Source: CAZHFW01 sp964531675
GTDB lineage: Bacteria > Planctomycetota > Phycisphaerae > Phycisphaerales > UBA1924
Reading direction: 5' to 3'
Assembly (NCBI GenBank): GCA_964531675.1
Contig: CAZHFW010000022.1
Coordinates: 1 to 64,000 of the forward strand
Length of the DNA: 64,000 nt
Shown: positions 15,815 through 25,027 of the stretch, in pieces
Layout: the number at the start of each line of letters is the position of its first letter
Position numbering within the stretch: position 1 is the stretch's first letter
The notes under the pieces: model-generated
The model's database searches: none
What the model saw: only the letters and a program-made list of their open reading frames with translations
Told to the model about the DNA's origin: nothing
Translations under genes and position numbers: made by a program

Positions 15815-16971
15815 GCGCCGGACCTCCCCAGCGCACGCTCATAAGTCGCCCTGGTGCGCTGGAAATGGGCCTGCTCCGAGCACTCTTCCCGCACCCACGA
15901 CCTCGCGGCAGCTCCGAGTGCTCGACACCGCTCCGGATCATCCCACAGCGCTCGGATCGCCCGAGCCAGAGCAGTTGGATCACCGGGCGGACAGGTCAGG
16001 CCACGCTTGTTGTTCGCGACCACATCCCGCAAGGCGCCGATATCCGACGCGATCACCGGCACGCCATGGCTCATCGCCTCGCCCGCGACCAGTCCGAAGG
16101 TCTCGTACCAGAGGCTCGGCGCGACCAGCGCCCTGCACCCACGATAAAACGCATCAAGCTCCGCACGCCCCCTCGTCAGGACACACCGCGCGTCGTCGCC
16201 CTCGCGAATCCCTGGGTGCTCGGGCGCATCTCCCGCAAGCACCACCGGCACGCGTGCCAGCCTCGCGGCCTCCAGCAGCACCTCGACGCCCTTCTCAGGC
16301 ACGAAGCGACCCGCGAATCCAACGTACCCGCCCTGTGCAGGATCCACCGGAGGCTCCGCTGCGAGCTTCACGGCACACGCGTTGACATCCACCCGCGAGA
16401 CATCCAATCCGAGCGATCTCGTCGCCCAGGTTTGACTGAACGCGGTCAGGACCACAAAGCGAGAGACGCCCGACCACAGGTCCGCGCAGCGCGCCACCGC
16501 ACTTCGCATCGCAAACGCCACACTCTCCGGGAGCGATCCCCGGCAGTTGCGGAGCACCGCCCACTGCTCATTCCCGCCCTCGCACTTCAGGCACACTTCG
16601 CCATGCCAGGAATGCGTCGCGACCGGGCAGGTCAGCCTGAAGTCATAGCACGTCATCACCACAGGCACGCCCGCGTCATTGCAGACCGGAATGATCCAGG
16701 GAGAAATGAGCGGGAAGAGCTCGTGCACATGCACGACGTCGGGCCTGAACTCCCCCAGCTCCCGGCGGAAGCCCGCGACCGCCTCCCGGGCGTACACGCC
16801 GCTGATCAGCGTCGAAACCTTGCCCCCGAGGGTGGGCGCGATGGTCTTGCTGTCGCGGGAGAAGACACGAACCTCCAGGCCATGCTCGCGCGAGATGCGG
16901 ATCGTCGCGTCCGCCGCGTGATCGGACCCGCCGCCCTTTCGGTGGTAGTTGACCGCGTGCAGAATTCTCAT
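15811..16971 (-). CDS. Glycosyltransferase family 4
   Basis: A 386-residue GT-B glycosyltransferase. The N-terminal acceptor domain begins MRILHAVNYHRKGGG. The donor domain contains GYVGFAGRFVPEKGVEVLLEAA and the conserved E-x7-E region around APSLWYETFGLVAGEAMSHGVPVIASD. A Cys-rich patch (CPVATHSWHGEVCLKCEGG) resembles mannosyl- and rhamnosyltransferases of capsule clusters. It should add one sugar to a lipid-linked repeat unit on the cytoplasmic face. GGAGGG precedes the ATG at 16971; a longer start 18 bp upstream is less likely. It is the first gene of its operon and is transcribed divergently from the gene at 17079. Confidence 0.88.
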   Translation of the reverse strand: MRILHAVNYHRKGGGSDHAADATIRISREHGLEVRVFSRDSKTIAPTLGGKVSTLISGVYAREAVAGFRRELGEFRPDVVHVHELFPLISPWIIPVCNDAGVPVVMTCYDFRLTCPVATHSWHGEVCLKCEGGNEQWAVLRNCRGSLPESVAFAMRSAVARCADLWSGVSRFVVLTAFSQTWATRSLGLDVSRVDVNACAVKLAAEPPVDPAQGGYVGFAGRFVPEKGVEVLLEAARLARVPVVLAGDAPEHPGIREGDDARCVLTRGRAELDAFYRGCRALVAPSLWYETFGLVAGEAMSHGVPVIASDIGALRDVVANNKRGLTCPPGDPTALARAIRALWDDPERCRALGAAARSWVREECSEQAHFQRTRATYERALGRSGA

Positions 16972-17078
16972 GCGGCCGCCCTCCAGCACGACGACCGACG
17001 CGTGGATCGAGTACGCTTGCGTCCCGGGGGATTGGGCGTCTGGCCCGCCCCCACACGCACCACGTTTACGGGCTGCAC

Positions 17079-18245
17079 ATGAAGGTCGCCATCATCGGAG
17101 ATCGGGGAATCCCGGCCCGCTACAGCGGGTTCAGCACCCTCGTCGAAGAGATCGCGACCAGGCTGGTCGCCGATCACGGCGCGGATGTCACTGTCTACTG
17201 CCGGAACCACTACTACAAGGAACGCCCCAAGACCTTCAAGGGCGTCAAGTGCGTGTACCTCCCCGCGCCCGGGGGCAAGAGCTTCGAGAGCATCGTGCAC
17301 TCGTTCAGCGCCATGGCCCACGCAGCCCTTTTCCGCCGCTTCGACGTCGTCTTTGTCGTCGACCCGGGCAACGCCCCCTATTGCCTTCCCCTCAAGCTCC
17401 GCATGTACCCGACCCTGTTCCACACCGATGGGCTGGGTTGGAAACGCACCAAGTGGAGCCCGCTCCAGCGGCGCTACTACAAATGGTCTGAGAAGGTGTG
17501 TGCCTCGCTCAGCACATGGCTCGTCACCGACTCGCGCGAGATGCAGCGCTACTACCGCGATGAGTACCGCGCCGACAGCACCTTCATCCCCTACGGCTCG
17601 GAAGTCGGCGGCGGATACTCCGACTCGGCCCTCCAGAAGTTCGGGCTGACCAAAGGCGGATACATGCTCGTCGTCGCACGCCTCGAGCCTGAGAACAACA
17701 CCGATCTGGCGATCAGGGGTTATCGCAAGGCGGGCCTCGACATGCCGCTCGTGGTCGTGGGCGGCGCCCAGTACGAGTCGGAGTTCTCCCGCAAGATCTT
17801 CGCGGAGAACGACGACAAGGTCCGCTGCGTCGGAGGCGTTTACGAGCCCGATGCGCTCAACGGGCTTTACCGCAACTGCTGCGTGTACCTGCACGCCCAC
17901 GAGGTGGGAGGCACCAACCCGAGCCTGCTCCGCGCCATGGGCGCAGGAGCCGCGTGCCTGCCGCTGCGCGTCCCCTTCCACACGGAAGTCCTCGGGCCTG
18001 AGAATCCCTACTTCGACAAGAGCGAGGAATCGCTCGCCAGCGAGCTCAAGAAGCTGGCGGGCAATCAGCCCGAACTGGAGAGGCTTCGCACGCTGGCGCT
18101 GCGCCGCTCCGACACGCTCTACCGCTGGGACGCGGTCGCCGCCGGGTACTTCGAGGTCTTCCGCCGCATGGTCGAGGCCCGCCTGACAGGCAATCGCAGC
18201 CTTCTGGCCCAGGAAGCCTACAAGCCCGAGACCTTCGCCAAGTGA
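17079..18245 (+). CDS. Glycosyltransferase with DUF1972 N-terminal domain
   Basis: A 388-residue protein beginning MKVAIIGDRGIPARYSGFS, the hallmark of DUF1972 rhamnosyltransferase-like proteins. A GT4 donor domain follows, with VVARLEPENNTDLAIRGYRKAG and HAHEVGGTNPSLLRAMGAGA. Given the rml operon next door, dTDP-rhamnose is a reasonable donor, but this is inference. It is the only plus-strand gene between two minus-strand blocks and seems monocistronic. No clear Shine-Dalgarno is seen. Confidence 0.87.
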   Translation: MKVAIIGDRGIPARYSGFSTLVEEIATRLVADHGADVTVYCRNHYYKERPKTFKGVKCVYLPAPGGKSFESIVHSFSAMAHAALFRRFDVVFVVDPGNAPYCLPLKLRMYPTLFHTDGLGWKRTKWSPLQRRYYKWSEKVCASLSTWLVTDSREMQRYYRDEYRADSTFIPYGSEVGGGYSDSALQKFGLTKGGYMLVVARLEPENNTDLAIRGYRKAGLDMPLVVVGGAQYESEFSRKIFAENDDKVRCVGGVYEPDALNGLYRNCCVYLHAHEVGGTNPSLLRAMGAGAACLPLRVPFHTEVLGPENPYFDKSEESLASELKKLAGNQPELERLRTLALRRSDTLYRWDAVAAGYFEVFRRMVEARLTGNRSLLAQEAYKPETFAK

Positions 18246-18317
18246 CCGCGGGGACGCGTTTGCGTCCTGCCCCGGCCCGAACTCTGCCGTCGGTCGCACG
18301 CTGCGCCCCTCGCCCGC

Positions 18318-19175
18318 TCAGGACCCGCCGATCGCCCGCATCGCTTCCGCTGCCCCGGGCGGCACGTGCCCCTTCCAGCCGATCCACACGTCCTGGAGCA
18401 TCCCATCGCTGCTCCGCGTCGGGATCCGCTGGACGCCCACGAGCCCGCCAAGGAGCTTCTCCTTCACGAACTTGTCGGGATGGATCGCGAAGAACCACTT
18501 CCGGCCTTCGACATAGTTCCCTTGCACCACCACATCGCCCGCATCGAACCGGCGTCGTTCCTCATCCGTCGCGAGCAGGTGCAGATAGTTCGTGCCGTGC
18601 GTCGTGCAGATGAGCAGCCCACCGGGCTTGAGCACCCGGGTGAGCTCCGCAGCCCACGCGAGCTGCACATCCTCCGACAGGTGCGTGAACACCGAGAAGT
18701 TGTACACCGCGTCAAACCGGTCCGCCTCGAGCGACAAGGGCGGCCTGAGTTGATTGAGGATGAACCGAATCCCCGGGAGATTCTTCGAGCACCACTCGAT
18801 CGTGCGCGGGTTGTAGTCCGACCCCGTGAGTGACACCCGCTGCGCACCGAGCAGCTCCGGGAGATGGCGGATGAGCCGCGATGGCCCGCATCCCCACTCG
18901 AGGACCTCGATCGGTCCGGATGGGAACGCCGCACCGATTACGCGTGCGAAGACCGACGCGTGCCGGTGACCGCTCTCGTGGTAGATCTCCCAGTCGACGT
19001 GGTTCAGCGCGTCGAACGCGATCTCCGCCGGAGGCACCGCGTAGCCCGGATGCGCCTTGATGAACCGGCGGTTGCGCCCCGCCGATCGCCAGCGCCGGAG
19101 CATGAACCGCGCCGAGTCGGCCATCTTCAACAGACCAGCCTGCCTGAGCACCCGGATTGCCTGAAACCTCTTCAT
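18318..19175 (-). CDS. Class I SAM-dependent methyltransferase
   Basis: A 285-residue protein with a Rossmann-type SAM site. Motif I is VLEWGCGPSRLIRHL, followed by VSLTGSDYNPRTIEWC (acidic loop) and FDAVYNFSVFTHLSEDVQLAW (motif IV/post-I). This type often O-methylates a sugar in surface polysaccharides; no substrate is visible. GGGGGAGAAGG lies before the ATG at 19175. The next gene upstream on the same strand ends at 19600, leaving a 424-bp gap, so it probably has its own promoter (TAGCCT near 19210 on the minus strand is a candidate -10). Confidence 0.8.
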   Translation of the reverse strand: MKRFQAIRVLRQAGLLKMADSARFMLRRWRSAGRNRRFIKAHPGYAVPPAEIAFDALNHVDWEIYHESGHRHASVFARVIGAAFPSGPIEVLEWGCGPSRLIRHLPELLGAQRVSLTGSDYNPRTIEWCSKNLPGIRFILNQLRPPLSLEADRFDAVYNFSVFTHLSEDVQLAWAAELTRVLKPGGLLICTTHGTNYLHLLATDEERRRFDAGDVVVQGNYVEGRKWFFAIHPDKFVKEKLLGGLVGVQRIPTRSSDGMLQDVWIGWKGHVPPGAAEAMRAIGGS

Positions 19176-19599
19176 GCCTTCTCCCCCACTGGCCCTGAGC
19201 CACACGACAGGCTATCGGACGCAGAGAAACGAACACGAGCCTGACACGGCCGCAAGTTCCGCAGCCGCGGGGCAAGACCGCTTCCGGATTGGCCGATCAC
19301 CAAGGCATGCCCGAGCCGCACGCCACGACCACAAGCCGCCAGCTTCCAGTGCTGAACGCCGCGATCACCGCGAGCATGTGCCGAACCACGCTCAAAGCCC
19401 TGGGACGCTCCAGCGCCCTGGTGAGCGCCCGAGGCACTGTGGTCGGCGTCGTGACCGCTCAAGGGCTCGAGCAAGCCTCCGCCGCGCCGGGAGGCGGGCA
19501 CCGCCCCGTGGTCGATGTCGCCGACAAGACCGGCCTGGTCTGGCTCTGAGCCGACCGCATCGTCTCTCATCCGACGAGAATCACGGACACCGCGCCGCT
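19176..19599. other. Gap of 424 bp within the polysaccharide island
   Basis: The stretch separates the second flippase from the methyltransferase. An 86-codon plus-strand frame (19289-19549) exists but has no ribosome-binding site, no family-like sequence and composition like random GC-rich DNA. It may be a decayed gene or simply leader and promoter sequence for the methyltransferase. Confidence 0.4.
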
Positions 19600-21105
19600 T
19601 CATGCCCCCACCTCCGGAGCCGAGGGAGGCTCGGACGCGGGTTCAGCCTGCGCCTTGGGCGCAAATCGCCCTTTCACTGATCCGGAGAGCATCTTTAGTT
19701 CGCTGATGGAAAGCGAGCGGAACGCCAGCGCAAGCACCGGGAACCCGACAACGCCGATCCCCAGGCCGATCCACGTTCCTCGAACGCCGCAGAGCTCGGC
19801 GATCCCGACAACCAGCCCCACCGCGGCGCCGGTCTTGACCAGGATCATCCAGTCGACACGCGACTTGACCAGATGCTGGGTGATCAGAAGCATCGGCACG
19901 ACGCCCGTGAGCCACTCGCAGATCACATCGGCGTACGCAGCGCCCACCGCGCCGCCCTTCGGGATCGCAACCGTGAGCGCCAGGGCCTTGGCCGCCAGAC
20001 CAAGGATCGCGACGATGAACGCGTAGCGCACACCCCCCGCGATCACGAACGACACGACCAGCGCGTTGTTGATCGCCCGGGCAAAGACCGCCCACACGAC
20101 GATCCGCAGCACCAGGGCCGCCTCCGACATCTGCTGCCCGAAGAGCCCGATCAGAGCGTCGGATCCGCAATGCACCGACGCGACCGCCCCCGCCGCGATG
20201 AACACGCTCAGATCGATGCTCCGCTGGAAGACGAGCCTGAACCTCGCCTGATCCTGCCCCCAGCTCGTCGCGAGGATGGGGAAGACCGAGCCCGCGATCG
20301 CCTGCACGATCACCGTCACGGGCCACACAAAACGCATCGCGCCCGAGTAGTGCGCCACTTCTCCGGGCCCGCTGAGCCTGTAAAGCATGAGCGTGTCGAG
20401 CTGATCAAAGACCGCCGCACACAATCCCGACAGCCCCAGAGGCCAGGCCCATCGGAACATGCTCCACGCCTCAGGACCGGGCGCGACAAGCCCCGCCAGA
20501 CGAACCGCCCCCCGCCCCAGCGCCCACATCGTCAGCAGGTACACCACCCGCGACACCGATTGACACGCCACCAGCCCGACGATGCCCAGATTCTCCCGGC
20601 ACGCCAGAAACACCAGCCCCGCAAGCACCACAACGCTCAGGACTTCCGCCGCGACGTCCCGCTCCATCTGCATCCGGCACTTGAAATGGGCCTTGTACAA
20701 CTGTCCGATCGCATACGCGCCCACCCCGACGCACCCGACAACCACCGCCTGCGCGATCTCGGCGCGATACCCGAGCACGAGCACCGCCCCGCCGAGCAAT
20801 CCGCATGCGATCACGAACTGCACGAGCTTTGCTGTCGCCAGCGCGCCGAGCCACACACGCTCCCGGCTCGCATCCCGGCAGACCTCTCGCACGCAGATGT
20901 CCGTGAGACCGAAATCCACGAGCCACTCGCCGATGAGCAGAATGCTCAGCACAAGCGTGTACTCGCCGAACGAGTCCTTCCCCGCGACTTTGATGATGAT
21001 CGCGGCCACCACAAAGCGCAGGACGGTCATCAGCAGGCGGCCGATGCTCTGGCCGCCGATGTTCTTGACGATGCTCCAGCCGAGATGGCGCGTTGGAACT
21101 GTCAC
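19600..21105 (-). CDS. Second polysaccharide flippase (Wzx-like)
   Basis: A 501-residue multi-spanning protein of the MOP/polysaccharide synthase family. The N-terminal segment SIVKNIGGQSIGRLLMTVLRF and FGEYTLVLSILLIGEWLVDFGLTD are typical of Wzx. A cytoplasmic Pro/Glu-rich tail of about 25 residues ends the protein. Its start overlaps the upstream polymerase/ligase stop by ATGA. It differs clearly from the flippase at 14330, so these are not recent duplicates. Confidence 0.85.
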   Translation of the reverse strand: MTVPTRHLGWSIVKNIGGQSIGRLLMTVLRFVVAAIIIKVAGKDSFGEYTLVLSILLIGEWLVDFGLTDICVREVCRDASRERVWLGALATAKLVQFVIACGLLGGAVLVLGYRAEIAQAVVVGCVGVGAYAIGQLYKAHFKCRMQMERDVAAEVLSVVVLAGLVFLACRENLGIVGLVACQSVSRVVYLLTMWALGRGAVRLAGLVAPGPEAWSMFRWAWPLGLSGLCAAVFDQLDTLMLYRLSGPGEVAHYSGAMRFVWPVTVIVQAIAGSVFPILATSWGQDQARFRLVFQRSIDLSVFIAAGAVASVHCGSDALIGLFGQQMSEAALVLRIVVWAVFARAINNALVVSFVIAGGVRYAFIVAILGLAAKALALTVAIPKGGAVGAAYADVICEWLTGVVPMLLITQHLVKSRVDWMILVKTGAAVGLVVGIAELCGVRGTWIGLGIGVVGFPVLALAFRSLSISELKMLSGSVKGRFAPKAQAEPASEPPSAPEVGA

Positions 21106-22688
21106 GCCGCCCTTCCGCTTTCAAGCCGGCCCTGTTCGAGCGAGAGGCCGGACCCCGCGCGCCCGGCGCGATACACCGGGTCCTCGTTGGCGCGTCTCCA
21201 GCAGTCGATCGCGACGATCAACCCCACCAGCACCCAGAAGACCCGCGCGACGTGGTCCATGCGGAGGGCGAAGCTCCCCATGCCGTCGATCATCATCGCG
21301 ACAAAGCCGCAGATCGCACCCGATCCGATCGCGAACATGATGTCGTTGCGGATCCGCAGATTCCGGATCGCGACCAGCCCCAGATGCGCGTGCAGGCCGA
21401 GGAAGCACAGCAGCCCGAGGGTGCCCTGCTCGGCCCATGTCACCATGTAGATGTTGTGCACGACAGGCCAGAGATCACCGAACTTCAGGTTGAGCTGCTC
21501 GGGAGAGCCCTGAGGCGTGAAAGGCACCATCTGGAACACGAAGGAGTTCAGGCCGCAACCGAAGACCGGGTAGGCCTGCACCATCTTGAACGCCACCTCG
21601 ATCCACTCGAGGCGGAAGCTCCACGCGCCGGGATCGCTTCGCGTCAGACGATCCAGAATCGGCCCCGAGAAGGCCAGCCCCACCATCGCCATCGCCGCGA
21701 TGATGAGCAGGCGCACGAGCATGTACCGCAGCCTCATGCGCCGATGGAAATGGCTCAGCGTGAGCACCAGAAGCAGCGCCACGCCGAACTCCACCCAGCC
21801 CGTGCGCGAGAGCGTCGCGACCAGAATGCCTTCGCCAAAGACCGCCACCGCGACGCACACCGCCTTGATCCGGATGTCCACCCGCGCAAAGAGCGTCGCG
21901 ATCGCGATCGGGAGCAGCATCGCCAGATACGCCGCCAGCAGGTTGGCGTGCCCGATGAGCGCGCCGACGCGGTTGACGCGCTCGCCTCCCTGGAGCGTCG
22001 CCTTGGAGAGCAGCTCCACGCCTTCCTCGGTCGCCTCGCCGATCACCTGAAGCCCGAGCTGCCGGTCCAGGGTGTATTGCAGGAACCCGATCACGCACTG
22101 CATGAGCACGCCGAGCATCAGCGCCAGCAATGCGTGCTGGAACTGCTTCACCCGGACGATCTCGTTCACCACCACCAGCGCCAGGATCAGGCACTTGCCC
22201 ATCCGGAAGACTTCCTGGGCCGCGCTGATCTTGTAGGGGCTGATCAGCATCGAGACGCCGCCGAGCAGCATCATCCCCACCCACCACCAGAAGCACGCGG
22301 GAATCCGCACGCCCCGCACCCGACCCATCCACACATCGCGCAGGATGAAGCCCAGCAGCGCCGCAATGAAGATGTCCACGAGCTCGATGCGGAACGCCGA
22401 GGCCCCGCCCATGTGCGGCACCGGCATGAACTTCTTGCTCATGTCGATCGGAGCCGTGAGCAGAAGACCCCAAAGACAGAAAAGCCGCGGATTGCCCGAG
22501 AGGACCAGACCCGCCGCCAGCGCCAGTAGCCCGAGCACCGCGAAGGCGTAGATCGGCTCCCCCGTGAACCCGGTGATGATCAGCCCGATGGAACCCAGCG
22601 CCGCCGCGCCCGCCAGCGCCGCATAGCGACCCATCCGCCCCATGCGGACCACCGGATCTTCGCGGAGCTTTTCGTACGCCGGGAGCAT
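21102..22688 (-). CDS. O-antigen polymerase/ligase family membrane protein (Wzy/WaaL)
   Basis: A 528-residue protein with about 12 transmembrane segments and a large periplasmic loop late in the sequence. The family signature region VVHNIYMVTWAEQGTLGLLCF contains the conserved His and Glu, and GLNSFVFQ precedes it. It should polymerise repeat units (Wzy) or transfer chains to an acceptor (WaaL); the sequence alone does not separate these. Neighbouring wzz-like and flippase genes favour a Wzy role. It is followed by the flippase with ATGA overlap. Confidence 0.82.
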   Translation of the reverse strand: MLPAYEKLREDPVVRMGRMGRYAALAGAAALGSIGLIITGFTGEPIYAFAVLGLLALAAGLVLSGNPRLFCLWGLLLTAPIDMSKKFMPVPHMGGASAFRIELVDIFIAALLGFILRDVWMGRVRGVRIPACFWWWVGMMLLGGVSMLISPYKISAAQEVFRMGKCLILALVVVNEIVRVKQFQHALLALMLGVLMQCVIGFLQYTLDRQLGLQVIGEATEEGVELLSKATLQGGERVNRVGALIGHANLLAAYLAMLLPIAIATLFARVDIRIKAVCVAVAVFGEGILVATLSRTGWVEFGVALLLVLTLSHFHRRMRLRYMLVRLLIIAAMAMVGLAFSGPILDRLTRSDPGAWSFRLEWIEVAFKMVQAYPVFGCGLNSFVFQMVPFTPQGSPEQLNLKFGDLWPVVHNIYMVTWAEQGTLGLLCFLGLHAHLGLVAIRNLRIRNDIMFAIGSGAICGFVAMMIDGMGSFALRMDHVARVFWVLVGLIVAIDCWRRANEDPVYRAGRAGSGLSLEQGRLESGRAA

Positions 22689-22709
22689 GCGGTCACCTCA
22701 CGACGACGG

Positions 22710-23387
22710 TCAGACGATCCCACGCCCGGACCGCGGCGGCGCCACCAGCAGCACACCGACCTTCGCCGCTGTCCGGCTCGCCACAAGCTTGCGGGCCGCG
22801 TCCAGATCCTCGAGAAGCGTCCGGCCCTCCAGCGCCAGCAGCAGCACGCAGTCCGACGCCGGCCCGAGCGCCAGCCCGGTCGTATCCCGTAGCACGGGCG
22901 CCGCGTGAATCAGCACAAAGTCAAAGCCCCGCGCCGCCTCGGCCACCATCGCGGCGCGATGCTCGGAGCCCAGAAGCAGCGCCGGCGAGAGCCCCGCGCC
23001 CGTCCCGAGCTTCGAGAGCCTTCCGCCCGACTCCGCACGAACGGCCTTGCCCATCGCGCCGACGCCTTCACGCAGAACATCCGCAAGCCCGGGACCGCCC
23101 GCGTCGTCGGCCGCGCTGGTTTCCGCGGAAATGACCAGCACGCGGCGGCCCATCTCCAGCGCCAGAACCGCGCCCAGATGTTCGCAGGCGACCTCCGCCA
23201 CGCCGTCTTGATCAGGCGAAACCAGGAGCACGATCTTTCCGGGCTGCGACCCCGCGCCCGAGAGATCCTGATCGAGCTGCACCGCCAGCCTGCGGAACGT
23301 CTCCACCGCCGAGGGCTTGTTCCCACGGAGGCCAAGGAGCCTTCCGATCAGCCCGGGCGCCGAACGCGTCTGCTCACCGGAGCCCAT
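22710..23387 (-). CDS. BY-kinase-like P-loop protein lacking nucleotide-binding motifs
   Basis: A 225-residue protein placed directly after the wzz-like gene (14-bp overlap), where a CpsD/CapB tyrosine kinase normally sits. The fold signature is retained: VETFRRLAVQL near 28-38, KIVLLVSP at 51-58, RRVLVISAE at 81-89, FDFVLIHAAPVL at 155-166 and SDCVLLLALEG at 178-188. The Walker A Gly-Lys-Ser/Thr is replaced by SPDQDGVAE, Walker A' lacks its Asp, Walker B has His instead of Asp, and no C-terminal Tyr cluster exists. It is probably a pseudo-kinase that regulates chain length by binding Wzz. Confidence 0.75.
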   Translation of the reverse strand: MGSGEQTRSAPGLIGRLLGLRGNKPSAVETFRRLAVQLDQDLSGAGSQPGKIVLLVSPDQDGVAEVACEHLGAVLALEMGRRVLVISAETSAADDAGGPGLADVLREGVGAMGKAVRAESGGRLSKLGTGAGLSPALLLGSEHRAAMVAEAARGFDFVLIHAAPVLRDTTGLALGPASDCVLLLALEGRTLLEDLDAARKLVASRTAAKVGVLLVAPPRSGRGIV

Positions 23388-25020
23388 CAGCGCCCCTCCC
23401 TCCGGTCAGCGCCGCCGTTGCGGGAGGCAGCGCCCGGATCTCCTCGGCGCGGGGAAGGTCGAGCACCGCGTACACCGGGAAGTCCACGCCCGCGATCGCA
23501 AGCTTCTCACGCGTCACACGCCCGCGGAGCATGTCCAAAAGGAACGCCAGGCCGATGCCCGCGCCCAGACCCACGACCACCGCGGCGCCGAGCACCACCT
23601 TGGTGTTGGGCCAGGCCTTCTTCGAAGGCGGGCTCGCGTAGTCCGCCACGCGCATCGACGCCGGCGCCGACGCGATCGTCGCCATCGACACTTCCGCCAT
23701 CATCAGACGCTCGTGCAGGATGCCGTACTTCTGCTCGCACATCTGATGCTCACGGCTCAGCGCGTGCATCGTCGCCATCTTCTCGGGCAACCGGTTCACC
23801 CGGTCCTGGATCTCATCCAGAGCCTTCTGCTTCACCGCCAGATTGGCCCTGGCGCCGGCGAGCTCGGCATCCAGACGATTGAGCCTCGACCGCATCTCCT
23901 CGTGCGTCGTGCTGAGCACGACGGTGCTGGAGACCTCGACCTTCTCTTCCTGAGCGGCGATCTTCTGCTCCACCGACGCGATCTGCGCCTCGATGTCCTT
24001 CACCTCGGGCGAGTCGGGCCTGAAGTGAAGCTTGGACTGGTCGAGCGCCGTCAGCAGGCCGATCCGGGTCGCCTTGAGCGACTCGCGGAGGGCGTTCTGC
24101 TGATACGTCCGCATGCTCGTGTTCTCGCGATCTTCCTTCTCGAGCTGCGCCGTGACCTCCGCACGGTTCTTCTCCGTGCTCGCGATCAGGGCCTTGAGCT
24201 CCGTCACGCCCGATTCGATCTCGATGGCGCGGGAGACCTCGACCTTGTCCTTCTCGAAGTCCAGGAGCATCCCGTTCTCGTCGGCGTACTTCTTCTTGCG
24301 CGCCTCGATGTCGTCCAGCGCGATCTTGGCCCGATCGACCTCCGCCGCCAGCGCATCATGCGCCTTGGTCGCTTCCTCGAGATGCCGCCGGCGACGCTCC
24401 GCCAGGTACACATCGATCAGCTTGTTGGCCACCTCGGCGACCCGGGGCGAAGGCCCGCGCACGCGCAGGTAGCCCGCGGTGGACTCGGCCACCGCCTGCA
24501 GCCCGACGCCGCTCTTGAACGCCTCGACGGTCTTGGCGAACTCCTCTTCTTCCTTGGTGGGCGTGTAAGGCGACTTGGCGGGCGGGAAGATCGTTTCCTT
24601 CAGGCCCTTGTACCGCTTGCCCACCCACGACTCGGTCCACAGATACGCCGCGTGCAGCAGAAACGGGTGGTACACGTCGTCGAACTTCAGATCCAGATCC
24701 TTCACGACCTTCCCGAGCACGCCGCGCGAGGTCATCATCTCGACCTCCGCCGACAGGCTGTCCTTTCGGAACACGCTCCAGATCTGATAGAAGCTGTCTC
24801 GGCTCGCGTCCTCCTTGGCGTCCGCGACGATCAGCACGTCGGCCTTGTAGATCGGAGGCCAGATCCACACATAGAGCCCCGCCAGCCCGACGGTCATCGC
24901 GGCGGTGAGCACCACCACCCACCGATACGCCAACGTCGCGTGAACGACTTGACGCACCGCGCGACGCAGGTCGAAACTGTCGGCCTCGGGTCGGTGTTGG
25001 ATGACTTCGGGCAGGTTCAT
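23374..25020 (-). CDS. Wzz-type chain-length determinant / polysaccharide co-polymerase
   Basis: A 548-residue protein. A first transmembrane helix (about residues 36-57) is followed by a periplasmic Wzz domain with GYLRVRGPSPRVAEVANKLIDVYL, a long coiled coil (about 195-430) and a second transmembrane helix near residues 480-503. The cytoplasmic tail is short and has no kinase domain. It works with Wzy and the Wza exporter to set polymer length. GAGGACC precedes the ATG at 25020; it lies 7 bp after the wza-like stop. Confidence 0.87.
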   Translation of the reverse strand: MNLPEVIQHRPEADSFDLRRAVRQVVHATLAYRWVVVLTAAMTVGLAGLYVWIWPPIYKADVLIVADAKEDASRDSFYQIWSVFRKDSLSAEVEMMTSRGVLGKVVKDLDLKFDDVYHPFLLHAAYLWTESWVGKRYKGLKETIFPPAKSPYTPTKEEEEFAKTVEAFKSGVGLQAVAESTAGYLRVRGPSPRVAEVANKLIDVYLAERRRRHLEEATKAHDALAAEVDRAKIALDDIEARKKKYADENGMLLDFEKDKVEVSRAIEIESGVTELKALIASTEKNRAEVTAQLEKEDRENTSMRTYQQNALRESLKATRIGLLTALDQSKLHFRPDSPEVKDIEAQIASVEQKIAAQEEKVEVSSTVVLSTTHEEMRSRLNRLDAELAGARANLAVKQKALDEIQDRVNRLPEKMATMHALSREHQMCEQKYGILHERLMMAEVSMATIASAPASMRVADYASPPSKKAWPNTKVVLGAAVVVGLGAGIGLAFLLDMLRGRVTREKLAIAGVDFPVYAVLDLPRAEEIRALPPATAALTGGRGADGLR

Positions 25021-25027
25021 GCGGTCC

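Noticed and set aside
19289..19549. 86-codon plus-strand frame in the gap of the polysaccharide island
   Set aside because: No ribosome-binding site, no leaderless-type box and no recognisable motif; composition fits random GC-rich DNA.
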